Of a stretch of DNA of 64,000 bases, positions 8,114-16,685 are shown piece by piece. The notes beneath the pieces are model-generated. The model ran no database searches. It saw nothing but the letters and a program-made list of their open reading frames with translations, and had not been told where the DNA came from. A program made the position numbers and the translations under genes. Every line of letters starts with the position of its first letter. Position 1 is the first letter of the stretch. Source of the DNA: Cohnella xylanilytica (GTDB lineage Bacteria > Bacillota > Bacilli > Paenibacillales > Paenibacillaceae); contig NZ_JACJVR010000050.1 in assembly GCF_014212175.1 (NCBI RefSeq), forward strand, positions 1-64,000, read 5' to 3'.

Positions 8114-9898
8114 GTGAGCACGATCAAATTGGGCGGATTAGCCACCGGGATCGATACCGACACGATTGTCAAGCAATTGATGTCGGCCAAACGCGAACCG
8201 CTGAATAAGCTTAATCAACAGAAGACGAAGCTTGAATGGCAGCAAGAGGCTTACCGGGATATTACGATCAAGCTGGTCGACCTTCGCAATAACAAGTTGG
8301 CTAATTTGAAGTTGGCCAGCAATCTCAATACGCAATCTTCTTCCGTTACGGGTAATACGACGGCTGTAAGCGTCAAGGCTCAAACCGGAGCGGTTGCCGG
8401 GAGCATGTCCATCGAGGTGCACAGTCTTGCGACGGCTGCGTCGGCAACGGGGGCTTCCATCGGGAAGAATATCGACACCAGCAAATCACTTGCAGATTTG
8501 GGGCTCCTCTCTTCCGGAACGTCCGATATTAACATTAACGGCACGACGATTACCTTGAACAGCTCGGATAAGCTCTCCGATGTCATTAGCAAGATTAATT
8601 CAACATCGGGAGCGAACGTGACCGCTTACTTCGATAACGTCTCGGGCAAACTCGCCCTGACAGCCAAAGCGACCGGTGCTTCTGGCAGTCTGACCTACAC
8701 CGGGGAACTGTTAGAGAAGGGCTTTGGTCTCGGTACGCAGGCTAGCGCTTCGACGGCGGCATCCTCGATAAGCAAATCGCTTGGCACCGATGCGAGCAAG
8801 ACATTGGAGCAATTGGGGCTTGCCACGGGCGCTACTAGCCTTACGATCAACGGTACTATGGTTAACCTGACCAAGGATATGACGCTGTCAGACGTAATCA
8901 CCAAAATCAACGCAGAAGCAATGGACGTTACCGCATCGTTCGACTCGGCTACTGGCAAATTGTCCATTACTTCCAAGTCGAACGGTTCCAACTTGTCCAT
9001 TAGCGGGGATTTGGCGACCAAGCTCGACCTCAGCACGTCGAAGGCAGGAGCGGACGCCGATGTGACCATCAACGGAATCCGAACGACCCGTTCGAGCAAC
9101 ACGTTCACGGAGAACGGCGTTCAGATTACCTTGAATGCGGCCTCCAATGGAGTGGCCAGCACGGTCACGACCAAACTCGATACAAGCAAGTTTGTGGACG
9201 CGATCAAATCCTATATCACGGCGTATAACGAGATTCTGGACGCGATCAATCCAAAGCTGTCGGAGAAGCGCAATTACAGTTACGAACCGCTGACCGAAGA
9301 CCAGAAGAAAGACATGAAGGAAGAAGAAATCGAGCTCTGGGAGAAGAAGGCGAAGCAGGGGCTTCTCAAGAACGATACGATTTTATCTTCTCTTGTATCC
9401 AACATGAGACTTGGCACTATGACGGACGTCAATGTTAACGGTACAAACGTCAATATTACAAGCCTCGGAATCACGACGGGGACTTGGGAAGAGAAAGGGA
9501 AGCTTAAGCTGGACGAAGCCAAGCTGACCGAAGCTCTCGAGAAGAACCCTGACCAGGTAATCGGATTCTTCACTCAATTTACCGCGGAGACCGATCCTAA
9601 GAAAGCCAAGCTCGCGACCACTCCGGACAGCGGTTTGTTTAATCGAATCTCCAATGAACTGATGACTGCCCTTAATTCGTTGGCGGATAAGGCGGGCACT
9701 TCTCGCGTAAGCACGTCCACATCGGAAGTGTTTAACCCGGCCAGCTTGATTGGCGAACAAATCCGCAATCTCGATATTCGAATCGCGAATCTAAATTCCA
9801 GGTTGACGATTATCGAGAATAATTACTATAAACAATTCTCTTCGATGGAAACGGCAGTCAACAAGCTGAACGCTCAATCGAGCAGCCTGTTCTCTTAA
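8114..9898 (+). CDS. fliD: FliD, filament cap protein
   Basis: Cap at the filament tip that folds arriving flagellin subunits. 594 residues. N-terminal coiled part IKLGGLATGIDTDTIVKQLMSAKREPLNKLNQQKTKLEWQQEAYRDI is the FliD_N signature (in part); two flagellin_IN-like segments (LSDVISKINSTSGANVTAYFD and LSDVITKINAEAMDVTASFD) repeat in the middle; the C-terminal helix ends NYYKQFSSMETAVNKLNAQSSSLFS. It starts at GTG 8114, nine bases after GAGGAGG. The longer than usual central domain comes from the two repeats. Confidence 0.95.
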   Translation: MSTIKLGGLATGIDTDTIVKQLMSAKREPLNKLNQQKTKLEWQQEAYRDITIKLVDLRNNKLANLKLASNLNTQSSSVTGNTTAVSVKAQTGAVAGSMSIEVHSLATAASATGASIGKNIDTSKSLADLGLLSSGTSDININGTTITLNSSDKLSDVISKINSTSGANVTAYFDNVSGKLALTAKATGASGSLTYTGELLEKGFGLGTQASASTAASSISKSLGTDASKTLEQLGLATGATSLTINGTMVNLTKDMTLSDVITKINAEAMDVTASFDSATGKLSITSKSNGSNLSISGDLATKLDLSTSKAGADADVTINGIRTTRSSNTFTENGVQITLNAASNGVASTVTTKLDTSKFVDAIKSYITAYNEILDAINPKLSEKRNYSYEPLTEDQKKDMKEEEIELWEKKAKQGLLKNDTILSSLVSNMRLGTMTDVNVNGTNVNITSLGITTGTWEEKGKLKLDEAKLTEALEKNPDQVIGFFTQFTAETDPKKAKLATTPDSGLFNRISNELMTALNSLADKAGTSRVSTSTSEVFNPASLIGEQIRNLDIRIANLNSRLTIIENNYYKQFSSMETAVNKLNAQSSSLFS

Positions 9899-9902
9899 TC
9901 CG

Positions 9903-10250
9903 ATGAATACAATGATGGAATTTCAGTTATTACTCGGCCAAGTTTATAATGAGACTATTCGGCTAACTCATCCGGATTCGGCCCCTGACTATACGGAATA
10001 CGAGGATTTCGTGGAGCTTAGGCAGCGATTGGTCGATCTTCTGGATGAGAATCCGGAGATTGCCCAGAGGGAGCGGGAAGCGATTCAACAGTTAGCCCCT
10101 TACGAGGAGGAGTTGATCGCCAGGATGGAAGCTCTCAAACGTGAGGCTCTCTTCGGTTTGAGAAGGCTGGAGGAGTCCCGCAAACAGCGAGACGCTTATT
10201 CGGATGACTATGGAACGGTAGAAGGATTCATGTTCGATAAACGAAGATAG
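9903..10250 (+). CDS. FliT-like flagellar chaperone candidate
   Basis: 115-residue acidic, all-helical protein (MEFQLLLGQVYNETIRL..., REREAIQQLAPYEEELIARMEALKREALFGLRRLEESRKQRDAY) starting five bases after the fliD stop. Size, helical pattern and position after fliD fit the FliT/YvyC-region chaperones that keep FliD soluble before export, but sequence identity in this family is too low to be sure by eye. ATG 9903 and ATG 9912/9915 are all possible starts. A strong hairpin follows the stop. Confidence 0.6.
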   Translation: MNTMMEFQLLLGQVYNETIRLTHPDSAPDYTEYEDFVELRQRLVDLLDENPEIAQREREAIQQLAPYEEELIARMEALKREALFGLRRLEESRKQRDAYSDDYGTVEGFMFDKRR

Positions 10251-10254
10251 AGAT

Positions 10255-10294
10255 CGGCAGCCATGCGCTTCTCGCATGGCTGCCGAATTTCCTT
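10255..10294 (+). terminator. Terminator-like hairpin after fliT-like gene
   Basis: Perfect 13-bp inverted repeat CGGCAGCCATGCG / CGCATGGCTGCCG with a 5-base loop (10268-10272), followed by AATTTCCTT. The weak U-tract suggests partial termination, leaving some read-through into the glycosyltransferase. Confidence 0.65.
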
Positions 10295-10313
10295 ATGGAA
10301 CGGATGTGCGGCA

Positions 10314-11375
10314 GTGCAAAGATTATCGCTTGTCATGATCGTCCGCAACGAAGAAGCGACTCTTCCTCGTTGCCTGGAGAGTGCGTCCCGGCTCGTAGAC
10401 GATATCGTCGTGCTGGACACGGGGTCCACAGACGGAACTCTAGAGATCGCCCGTCGATTCGGCGCTAGAATCGGCGAATATACATGGAGCGATCACTTTG
10501 CAGAAGCTAGAAATGCCGCGCTAGAGCTTTCACGTACCGATTGGAACCTTGTGCTCGATGGAGACGAGTACATCACGAACGACTGCCATGATAACATTCG
10601 CGAATTTATGCGGCAGGGCCAGGCCATCGGAAGAATCCGCAGGCTCAGTTCAGTTCGAAACACGGACGGAATCCAGTGGGTCAGCGACTATATATCAAGG
10701 TTATTCCCCTCCGGAATCCGATACCGCGGACGAATTCATGAACAACTGGATTCGGATTTGCCAAGAAGGATCATCGGCGTCGAAGTCGGTCATGACGGGT
10801 ATCTGGATAGGGCGAAGTCGGGACGCAATATTCCGCTTCTTCAGCAAGAGTTGCTTGAGAATCCGGGGAATGCCTACTACTCATTTCAACTGGCGAAGGA
10901 ATATAGGGGGATCGAGCGTTACGCCGAATATTATCAGTTTTGCAAGCAGGCTTACCTGAATGTATCGAGGAAAGAACGGTATGCGCCATATGTAATCGTC
11001 GAGTTTCTATACGCAATGCTCAAGAGCGGCAAATTGGAAAAGGGGCCGGAAGTGATCGAGCGGGAGGGAGACTATCTCCAGGATTTTCCTGATTTTCACT
11101 TCGCCAGCGCGTTGCTTTACCTGGATTACATCATGGAGGATGTCGGGCGCCGATATCCGCTGCTCCCGAAGATCGAGCAAGCCTATCTACGCTGTTTGGA
11201 GATCGGGGAGACAACCCGTTACGATAGCGTTATTGGAACGGGCAGCTTCTCCGCGATGTACAACCTTGGGGTTTACTACGAAGTACAAGGGAAGACCGCG
11301 CAGGCTGTAGAATGGTATCGGAAAGCGGCGGAATATTCCTATGAACCGGCCTTAAAGCGACTTCAAAATTTATAG
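10314..11375 (+). CDS. GT2 glycosyltransferase with C-terminal TPR-like helices
   Basis: Family 2 (GT-A) glycosyltransferase, 353 residues, with the SunS/YcdA-like start LSLVMIVRNEEATLPRCLES, nucleotide-sugar site VVLDTGSTDGT and DxD motif LVLDGDEY. The C-terminal part (from about residue 190) is helical with TPR character (NAYYSFQLAKEYRGIERYAEYYQFC; AMYNLGVYYEVQGKTAQAVEWYRKAAEYS). GTG 10314 is taken as start because homologues begin just before the MIVRNEE motif; the ATG at 10263 lies in the terminator hairpin. Wedged between the fliT-like gene and fliS, it may glycosylate flagellin, by position. Confidence 0.82.
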   Translation: MQRLSLVMIVRNEEATLPRCLESASRLVDDIVVLDTGSTDGTLEIARRFGARIGEYTWSDHFAEARNAALELSRTDWNLVLDGDEYITNDCHDNIREFMRQGQAIGRIRRLSSVRNTDGIQWVSDYISRLFPSGIRYRGRIHEQLDSDLPRRIIGVEVGHDGYLDRAKSGRNIPLLQQELLENPGNAYYSFQLAKEYRGIERYAEYYQFCKQAYLNVSRKERYAPYVIVEFLYAMLKSGKLEKGPEVIEREGDYLQDFPDFHFASALLYLDYIMEDVGRRYPLLPKIEQAYLRCLEIGETTRYDSVIGTGSFSAMYNLGVYYEVQGKTAQAVEWYRKAAEYSYEPALKRLQNL

Positions 11376-11392
11376 AAATAGGCACTCGGAAC

Positions 11393-11420
11393 TAAAACGC
11401 CGGCTCCATGCTTCCGATAT
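11393..11420 (+). promoter_or_regulatory. Sigma-D promoter of fliS
   Basis: CTAAA (11392-11396) and TCCGATAT (11413-11420) separated by 16 bases, placed 36 bases before the fliS ATG. One of the best matches in the window. Confidence 0.8.
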
Positions 11421-11455
11421 ATAAGGCAGATACTTTGAGACAAAGGAGCAATTCC

Positions 11456-11827
11456 ATGATTACGAATCCCTATCAGAAGTATCAGCAGGCTGCCGTTCAG
11501 ACGGCTTCGGGCCCCCAACTGCTTCTCATGTTGTACGATGGGGCGATTCGATTTACCCGGACCGGCATCGAAGGTATCCAACAACGGAACTTTGAAAAAG
11601 CGAACAATAATCTAATCAAAGCCCAGGCCATTATTCATGAGCTGATCGCGGGGCTGAATCATGATTATCCGATAGCGAAGGATTTGCTGGCTATCTATGA
11701 ATATATGATCCATCAACTGATCCAATCAAATATTCGAAAGGACGCTTCCAAGGCCCAAGAGGTTCTCGACCATCTCGCCGAACTAAGAGAGGCTTGGGGG
11801 GAAGCAGCCAAATTATCGGCGGTTTAA
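11456..11827 (+). CDS. fliS: FliS, flagellin export chaperone
   Basis: Chaperone that binds the C-terminus of flagellin in the cytoplasm and prevents premature polymerisation. 123 residues, usual length, with the family start NPYQKYQQAAVQTASGPQLLLMLYDGAIRF (in part) and helices FEKANNNLIKAQAIIHELIAGL. ATG 11456 follows AAAGGAG; an ATG at 11408 sits on top of the -10 box and is rejected. It has its own sigma-D promoter and is followed directly by the hag promoter. Confidence 0.95.
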   Translation: MITNPYQKYQQAAVQTASGPQLLLMLYDGAIRFTRTGIEGIQQRNFEKANNNLIKAQAIIHELIAGLNHDYPIAKDLLAIYEYMIHQLIQSNIRKDASKAQEVLDHLAELREAWGEAAKLSAV

Positions 11828-11861
11828 AGGTAAGTTTTGCAAAAAAAGTTTTGCAGGGATC

Positions 11862-11889
11862 TAAAAAATACCTTAAAACTTGTCGATAA
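11862..11889 (+). promoter_or_regulatory. Sigma-D promoter of hag
   Basis: CTAAA (11861-11865) and GTCGATAA (11882-11889) with the same 16-base spacer. Upstream is an A/T-rich tract with AGTTTTGCA twice (11832-11855), resembling an UP element. It gives a leader of about 85 bases. Confidence 0.75.
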
Positions 11890-11918
11890 AAGAAATAGAA
11901 CGATCTGAATCGGGCGGC

Positions 11919-11978
11919 CGACCTTCAGGTCGTGACCCACAGGGAAGTGGGACACTTTATTTCAGGGAGGAAATTGTA
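11919..11978 (+). promoter_or_regulatory. hag leader with CsrA-binding hairpin
   Basis: CCCAC (11936-11940) and GTGGG (11947-11951) form a 5-bp stem that presents AGGGAA in the loop; the Shine-Dalgarno AGGGAGGA (11964-11971) is a second GGA site. This is the two-site arrangement by which CsrA represses flagellin translation in Bacillus. A further palindrome CGACCT-TC-AGGTCG (11919-11932) lies at the 5' end and may stabilise the message. Confidence 0.72.
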
Positions 11979-12731
11979 ATGATTATCAACCACAATATCA
12001 ACGCTCTGAACACGCACCGCAACCTGGGCCTGAACAACACGGCTGCAGGCAAGAACATGGAGAAGCTGTCTTCCGGTCTTCGCATCAACCGCGCTGCCGA
12101 CGACGCTGCCGGTCTGGCAATCTCCGAGAAGATGCGCGGCCAAATCCGCGGTCTGGAACAAGCTCAACGCAACACGCAAGACGGTATCTCCTTCGTACAA
12201 ACGGCTGAAGGCGCGCTGAACGAAGTTAGCGCCATGCTCGTTCGCATGAAAGAGTTGAATGTTCAAAAGGCTAACGGCACGTACCAAACGACCGACACGG
12301 GCAACATCGACACTGAGTTGACCGAACTGAACGCTCAAATCACGAACATCCTTGACAAGACGACGTTCAACGGAATCTCCATCAAGAACTCCGTTAACAT
12401 CGCGTACAACGATGGTGCAGACACGATCACGATCGACGCTCTGTCGTTCTCCGTAGGCAGCACCGACCTGGCTGGCGTCTCTACCGCTATCACGAACCTG
12501 TCCACGGCTCGCGGTACGTTGGGTGCTAAGCAAAACCGTCTGGAGTACACTTCCAACAACATCGGTACGACGGTTGAGAACCTGACCGCTTCCGAATCCC
12601 GTATCCGTGACACGGATATGGCGAAGGAAATGGTTAACCTCACGAAGAACAACATCCTGCTGCAAGCTGCTCAATCCATGCTGGCTCAGGCTAACTCGCA
12701 GCCGCAAGGCGTTCTTCAACTGCTTCGTTAA
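11979..12731 (+). CDS. hag: Flagellin, short form
   Basis: Filament subunit, exported by the flagellar type III system with FliS. 250 residues. N-terminal D0/D1 begins MIINHNINALNTHRNLGLNN and contains LSSGLRINRAADDAAGLAIS; the C-terminal D1/D0 ends AQSMLAQANSQPQGVLQLLR. The central part is very short (about residues 140-185), so there is no D2/D3 outer domain and any glycan must sit on exposed D1 serines/threonines. ATG 11979 follows AGGGAGGA; upstream ATG 11880 overlaps the promoter and is rejected. Codon choice is strongly biased, as expected for a highly expressed gene. Confidence 0.97.
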   Translation: MIINHNINALNTHRNLGLNNTAAGKNMEKLSSGLRINRAADDAAGLAISEKMRGQIRGLEQAQRNTQDGISFVQTAEGALNEVSAMLVRMKELNVQKANGTYQTTDTGNIDTELTELNAQITNILDKTTFNGISIKNSVNIAYNDGADTITIDALSFSVGSTDLAGVSTAITNLSTARGTLGAKQNRLEYTSNNIGTTVENLTASESRIRDTDMAKEMVNLTKNNILLQAAQSMLAQANSQPQGVLQLLR

Positions 12732-12754
12732 TCGCCGGGTTTCTAATTCTACGA

Positions 12755-12784
12755 GGAGGCTGCTGCATGGCAGCCTCCTTTCTC
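12755..12784 (+). terminator. hag terminator
   Basis: GGAGGCTGC / GCAGCCTCC (9 bp, 6-base loop 12764-12769) followed by TTTCTCATT. It ends 23 bases after the hag stop plus spacer and separates the flagellin message from the sugar genes. Confidence 0.85.
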
Positions 12785-12813
12785 ATTCCATTCGAATGTC
12801 AGGAGATAACCGT

Positions 12814-13659
12814 ATGTCCGTAGCATACTTCATCATGGCTCATCACAAGCCGTCTATGCTCCTTCGAATGATGAACGCAATCTACTCGGAGGAGAATATC
12901 TATCTCATTCATATCGATTCCAGAGCCGATGACGAGATGCTGGATTTGGCGCGGAATTTGCAAAGCTCGAATGACAATATTCATCTCCTGCCTTCCCGGT
13001 TCCTCAATTGGGGGGGGTGGTCTCTCGTTCAAGCCGAATTGGATGCGATTCGCGTCCTGCTCAATTGGAGCCGGAAATGGACGCATCTTATTAATCTAAG
13101 CGGACAAGATTTTCCACTGGTTAAGCAGGATCTTATACTATCGTTTTTAAACGATAATAAGGAACGCAATTTTATATTAGCTAAACCTACGGATCCGGCC
13201 ATGATGAAGGGACTGCAGGGAGCTTTCGTTATCGAGGATGCTAAGAAATATCAAAGATTAGGCGAACGTGAACCCTTCGAGAGCTATTTCACCGAGAATA
13301 TTAGACAATATAGCGGCTCCCAGTGGAAGATGATCACGAGAAGCTTCGCCGAGTATGCGGTCGATTCCTATTTATCCTACGAGATGCAGGACTACTACCG
13401 TTACTCCTTCACGCCGGACGAATACTTCTTCCCGACTCTGATCCAGAACAGTCCGTTCTCGGAGACTGTCGTTCCCAATATCAAAAGATTTATTCGAATG
13501 GAAGCAGGCGAACATTCCAAAAATCATGCCACTTTGCTTACGATCGATGATCTAGGTTCTCTTTTTAGTAATGATACTTTCTTTGCTCGCAAGTTCGATG
13601 ACGAGGTCGATTCCAAAATAATCGATGCTATAGAAGAAATGCTAGCCCTTCGCCCATGA
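12814..13659 (+). CDS. Core-2/I-branching type glycosyltransferase (GT14)
   Basis: 281 residues of the Branch (beta-1,6-N-acetylglucosaminyltransferase-like) family: VAYFIMAHHKPSMLLRMM, then YLIHIDSRAD, FLNWGGWSLVQAELDAIR and HLINLSGQDFPL, in the usual order. No membrane anchor is visible, so it is probably cytoplasmic and works on a nucleotide-sugar donor. ATG 12814 follows AGGAG (12801-12805); an in-frame ATG at 12796 overlaps that Shine-Dalgarno. First gene of the sugar locus, directly after the flagellin terminator. Acceptor and donor cannot be read from sequence. Confidence 0.85.
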   Translation: MSVAYFIMAHHKPSMLLRMMNAIYSEENIYLIHIDSRADDEMLDLARNLQSSNDNIHLLPSRFLNWGGWSLVQAELDAIRVLLNWSRKWTHLINLSGQDFPLVKQDLILSFLNDNKERNFILAKPTDPAMMKGLQGAFVIEDAKKYQRLGEREPFESYFTENIRQYSGSQWKMITRSFAEYAVDSYLSYEMQDYYRYSFTPDEYFFPTLIQNSPFSETVVPNIKRFIRMEAGEHSKNHATLLTIDDLGSLFSNDTFFARKFDDEVDSKIIDAIEEMLALRP

Positions 13660-13668
13660 TTTACCGCT

Positions 13669-13696
13669 TTAAGTTGTAATGCTTATTGTCCGATAT
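13669..13696 (+). promoter_or_regulatory. Candidate sigma-D promoter of maf
   Basis: TTTAAG around 13668-13673 and TCCGATAT (13689-13696), spacer 15-16 bases, in the 93-base gap before the Maf gene. It suggests that the flagellin-sugar transferase is switched on with flagellin. Confidence 0.6.
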
Positions 13697-13752
13697 AATA
13701 GGTATAGGACATGTTCGGTAAAGTCATCATCACGAACAGGATGGAGCCTTAG

Positions 13753-15636
13753 ATGACTACTTTTCAGGCCAATCTCAGTTTCTTGGAGCAGCGATTTCCC
13801 TACGCGCATCATCAGCTCATCCCTGCATCTCCTCAATCTACCGGGTATGAGCCTTTTCTATCCGAGGATGGATTAGGCAACATTCGGATCCAACGTTCAG
13901 GAGAACGTGAGGAGTTTCTTTATGATCCTTCGCAAACCTCCATGGATGTCGCAAGATGGTTGCAAGCTCAATCCGACTCCATTTCCCAGCACGATCATCT
14001 CCTTCTTTACGGCTTAGGTATAGGGCATCATTTGCAAGTATTGCTAACTTTCTATCCGGATAAATGGATCTATATCTATGAGCCGGATACCGAACTCTTC
14101 CGCGCGGCCCTCCAAGCGGAAGACATGACAGCTATACTGAGCCATGAGAATGTGAAGGCTCTAGCCGTAGGCTCTTCCACGGAAGCAAAACGGCAGCTCA
14201 TCTATCCCATTTGCACGCATGCGCAGGGATCCTGCGCTTTCTTATATATGCCGTATTACGCACGGACGAATGCAGAAGGAATCGAGCAATTCCGTGAGGA
14301 GATCCCGGCAATCGTCTCCGAGTTTCAAGTAAACCGAAATACGCGGAATCTATTCAAAGAGCAGTGGCTTGTGAATCGGCTATATCATCTGTCGACAAAT
14401 CTGAATTCGACTCCTCTCCACGCACTCAAAGGTCGATTCAAGGGAGTTCCAGCCATTATTGTCGGCTCCGGACCATCGCTAAAAGAAGATGTCGAATGGA
14501 TTCGGCAGCTTCGTCGGCATTGCTTAATCTTGTCCGCGGGAACAAGCGTTCAGCCTCTTTTACATTTCGGAATCGAACCTCATCTGGTCGCGTTAGTAGA
14601 TGGGGGGGCTATCGTTGAGAAGGTATTCCAGGATTCGGTATCTCGAAGTGTTCCCATGCTCTATTCACCTACGACCAACTACCGGGTCACTGATTCAATG
14701 AATAGCTCTTTGTTTCATTTCTTCGATCATACGGATCCCGTCAGCAAGCACTACATGGCGTTGACCGATGAAGATCCGGTGTTCAATTCCTCTGCATCGG
14801 TTACAGGAATGGCGATTCAGGCGGCGGTTTACATGGGGTGCCGGGAGATCGTGTTCGCCGGACAGGACTTTTCTTTTCCCGGAGAGGTTCATTATGCCCC
14901 GGGGGTAACCCATTTCGGGGAAGAGGGGCAGAAGTACGTCGTATCCCACGCCCAAGTTCTAGTGGAGAATGTTCTGGGGACGATGAACCGGACGAATACC
15001 TCCTATCATGTATTGCTTCGGAATACGGAAGAGATCATCTCCCAACTAGCGGGAATTCGTTTCATTAATACGTCTTCCGTTGGAGCGAAAATAAAGGGCA
15101 CGGAATGGATGCGCATGGAAGAGTACTACAAAGGCATCCGAGAGTCCAACATTCGATCTCCGGAGCGAATAGATACTGTGGATGCGGCGGCAGGGTTCTA
15201 CTCCAACGAACGACTTGCCATGATCCTGACCAGGGTGAAGCTGCTAAGTGATGATCTGCATTCCTATCAGCAAGAGTTGAATGAGATGAAGAAGTTGATC
15301 GGGAAGTTGGCCGATTGGAGCCGTACGAATCCGAGCAAGTGCACAAAGGCTCTGGAGACGATCGAGGACAAGTGGTCGGCCGTAGTGAACCGGGACAGCT
15401 TCACGGCCTTATACGAATCATTGCTTCCCGAAGAGCTTCACTATTTCGATAATCATCTGTCGCTTATCGTGGCCGAACGGACGTTGATCGGCAAGGCCCG
15501 ACTGTTCGAGATTTACTTAGGCAAGATCGTACAGGAGATGCTGGAGGCGACCCCCAAGCTTCAGGCTATGGCTGCGGAAGCAATGGCTAGAATCGGGAGA
15601 TTCGACATTACGGATGCTATCAATGCGAAAGGCTAG
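13753..15636 (+). CDS. maf: Maf-type motility accessory glycosyltransferase (DUF115)
   Basis: Maf/6-hydroxymethylpterin-pyrophosphokinase-like protein, 627 residues. Members of this family transfer nonulosonic acids (pseudaminic or legionaminic acid) from CMP to flagellin. The diagnostic DUF115 core is near residues 235-400: VPAIIVGSGPSLKEDVEWI, LSAGTSVQPLLHFGIEPHLV, MLYSPTTNY, and MAIQAAVYMGCREIVFAGQDFSF. The C-terminal third is helical. A sigma-D-like promoter precedes it and a PseB-like gene follows by 11 bases, which supports pseudaminate as donor. Acceptor assignment to Hag is inference from family and position. Confidence 0.9.
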   Translation: MTTFQANLSFLEQRFPYAHHQLIPASPQSTGYEPFLSEDGLGNIRIQRSGEREEFLYDPSQTSMDVARWLQAQSDSISQHDHLLLYGLGIGHHLQVLLTFYPDKWIYIYEPDTELFRAALQAEDMTAILSHENVKALAVGSSTEAKRQLIYPICTHAQGSCAFLYMPYYARTNAEGIEQFREEIPAIVSEFQVNRNTRNLFKEQWLVNRLYHLSTNLNSTPLHALKGRFKGVPAIIVGSGPSLKEDVEWIRQLRRHCLILSAGTSVQPLLHFGIEPHLVALVDGGAIVEKVFQDSVSRSVPMLYSPTTNYRVTDSMNSSLFHFFDHTDPVSKHYMALTDEDPVFNSSASVTGMAIQAAVYMGCREIVFAGQDFSFPGEVHYAPGVTHFGEEGQKYVVSHAQVLVENVLGTMNRTNTSYHVLLRNTEEIISQLAGIRFINTSSVGAKIKGTEWMRMEEYYKGIRESNIRSPERIDTVDAAAGFYSNERLAMILTRVKLLSDDLHSYQQELNEMKKLIGKLADWSRTNPSKCTKALETIEDKWSAVVNRDSFTALYESLLPEELHYFDNHLSLIVAERTLIGKARLFEIYLGKIVQEMLEATPKLQAMAAEAMARIGRFDITDAINAKG

Positions 15637-15647
15637 GGAAGGTTAGA

Positions 15648-16661
15648 ATGAATGGATTTTTCAAAGACAAGAAGGTTCTAATCGTAGGCGGAACGGGAAC
15701 AATCGGTCAAAGTCTTCTCCGCCACATCCTGCCGGACGAACCGACCGTCGTTCGAGTTTTCAGCAGGGACGAATATAAGCAGTTCCAGCTTCAACAGCAA
15801 TATGCGAATCAATCGAATATACGGTATCTAATCGGGGATGTCCGGGATCAAGCCCGGCTAGTAAGAGCGATGCAGGACATTGACTATGTCTTCCATGCCG
15901 CGGCCATGAAGCATGTTCCGGCTTGCGAATACAATCCGTTCGAAGCTGTTCAGACCAACGTGTTGGGAACCCAGAACGTAATACTCGCCTCCTTGGAGAC
16001 AGGGGTAAGGAAGACCGTGTTTACGAGCACGGATAAGGCTATAGCCCCCACCAATACATATGGAGCGTCTAAGTTAATGGCCGAGCGGCTCATATCCGCG
16101 GCTCAATATCAGGCCGGGGCCAGCCAGACCAAGTTCGCCGCGGTACGATTCGGCAATGTGATGGGCTCAAGAGGTTCTGTTATTCCGCTATTTAAGCAGC
16201 AAATTGAAGAAAAACGCAAAATCACGGTCACTGATCAGAAAATGAGCCGCTTCATGATGACGGTGGATCAAGCAGCCGAGCTTACATTAAAAGCGATGGA
16301 ATATGCTCAGGGCGGCGAAGTGTTTGTCCTGAAAATGCCAGTCGTTCGGCTGATGGATCTGACTCAAGTGATTGTTGAAGAGATGGCGGCGAAACTTAGT
16401 ATTGAGGCTTCGGACGTGCGGATTGAAGAGATCGGCCTCCGGCCAGGAGAGAAAATGTATGAAGAGTTGATGACGGAGGAAGAAGCAAAGCGGGCCTTGG
16501 AGCTTCCGGATATGTTCATTATTCCGAACGAATTCGTTCATAAGGGTTCTTATCCAGGTGCGGTACCTACGACGTTGCGAAGCTATGAATCGGATTGTGA
16601 AGAGATTCTGTCTGAGCAGCAGGTTCGAACCCTTCTTCAAAGTGCCAAGTTATTGAATTAA
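15648..16661 (+). CDS. pseB: PseB-like UDP-GlcNAc 4,6-dehydratase (SDR)
   Basis: Extended SDR of the FlaA1/PseB/CapD group, 337 residues. Nucleotide-binding GGTGTIG at 14-20, FSRDEYKQF (39-46), HAAAMKHVP (83-91), catalytic STDK 127-130, YGASK 138-142, and GNVMGSRGSVIPLF. These fit the short inverting dehydratases that make UDP-4-keto-6-deoxy-L-AltNAc from UDP-GlcNAc, first step to pseudaminic acid. In Bacillus thuringiensis this step is split between two SDRs (Pen, Pal); a second SDR occurs here at 39520, so this protein could be the Pal partner. It follows maf by 11 bases. Confidence 0.82.
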   Translation: MNGFFKDKKVLIVGGTGTIGQSLLRHILPDEPTVVRVFSRDEYKQFQLQQQYANQSNIRYLIGDVRDQARLVRAMQDIDYVFHAAAMKHVPACEYNPFEAVQTNVLGTQNVILASLETGVRKTVFTSTDKAIAPTNTYGASKLMAERLISAAQYQAGASQTKFAAVRFGNVMGSRGSVIPLFKQQIEEKRKITVTDQKMSRFMMTVDQAAELTLKAMEYAQGGEVFVLKMPVVRLMDLTQVIVEEMAAKLSIEASDVRIEEIGLRPGEKMYEELMTEEEAKRALELPDMFIIPNEFVHKGSYPGAVPTTLRSYESDCEEILSEQQVRTLLQSAKLLN

Positions 16662-16685
16662 TAGACTGCAGGGAGAAGATAGCCC

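Noticed and set aside
10263..10313. ATG 10263 as the glycosyltransferase start
   Set aside because: It lies in the stem of a terminator hairpin and adds residues not expected in this family.
11880..11978. N-terminal extension of flagellin from ATG 11880
   Set aside because: It overlaps the sigma-D -10 box and the CsrA hairpin; flagellins start at MIINHN with its own AGGGAGGA site.
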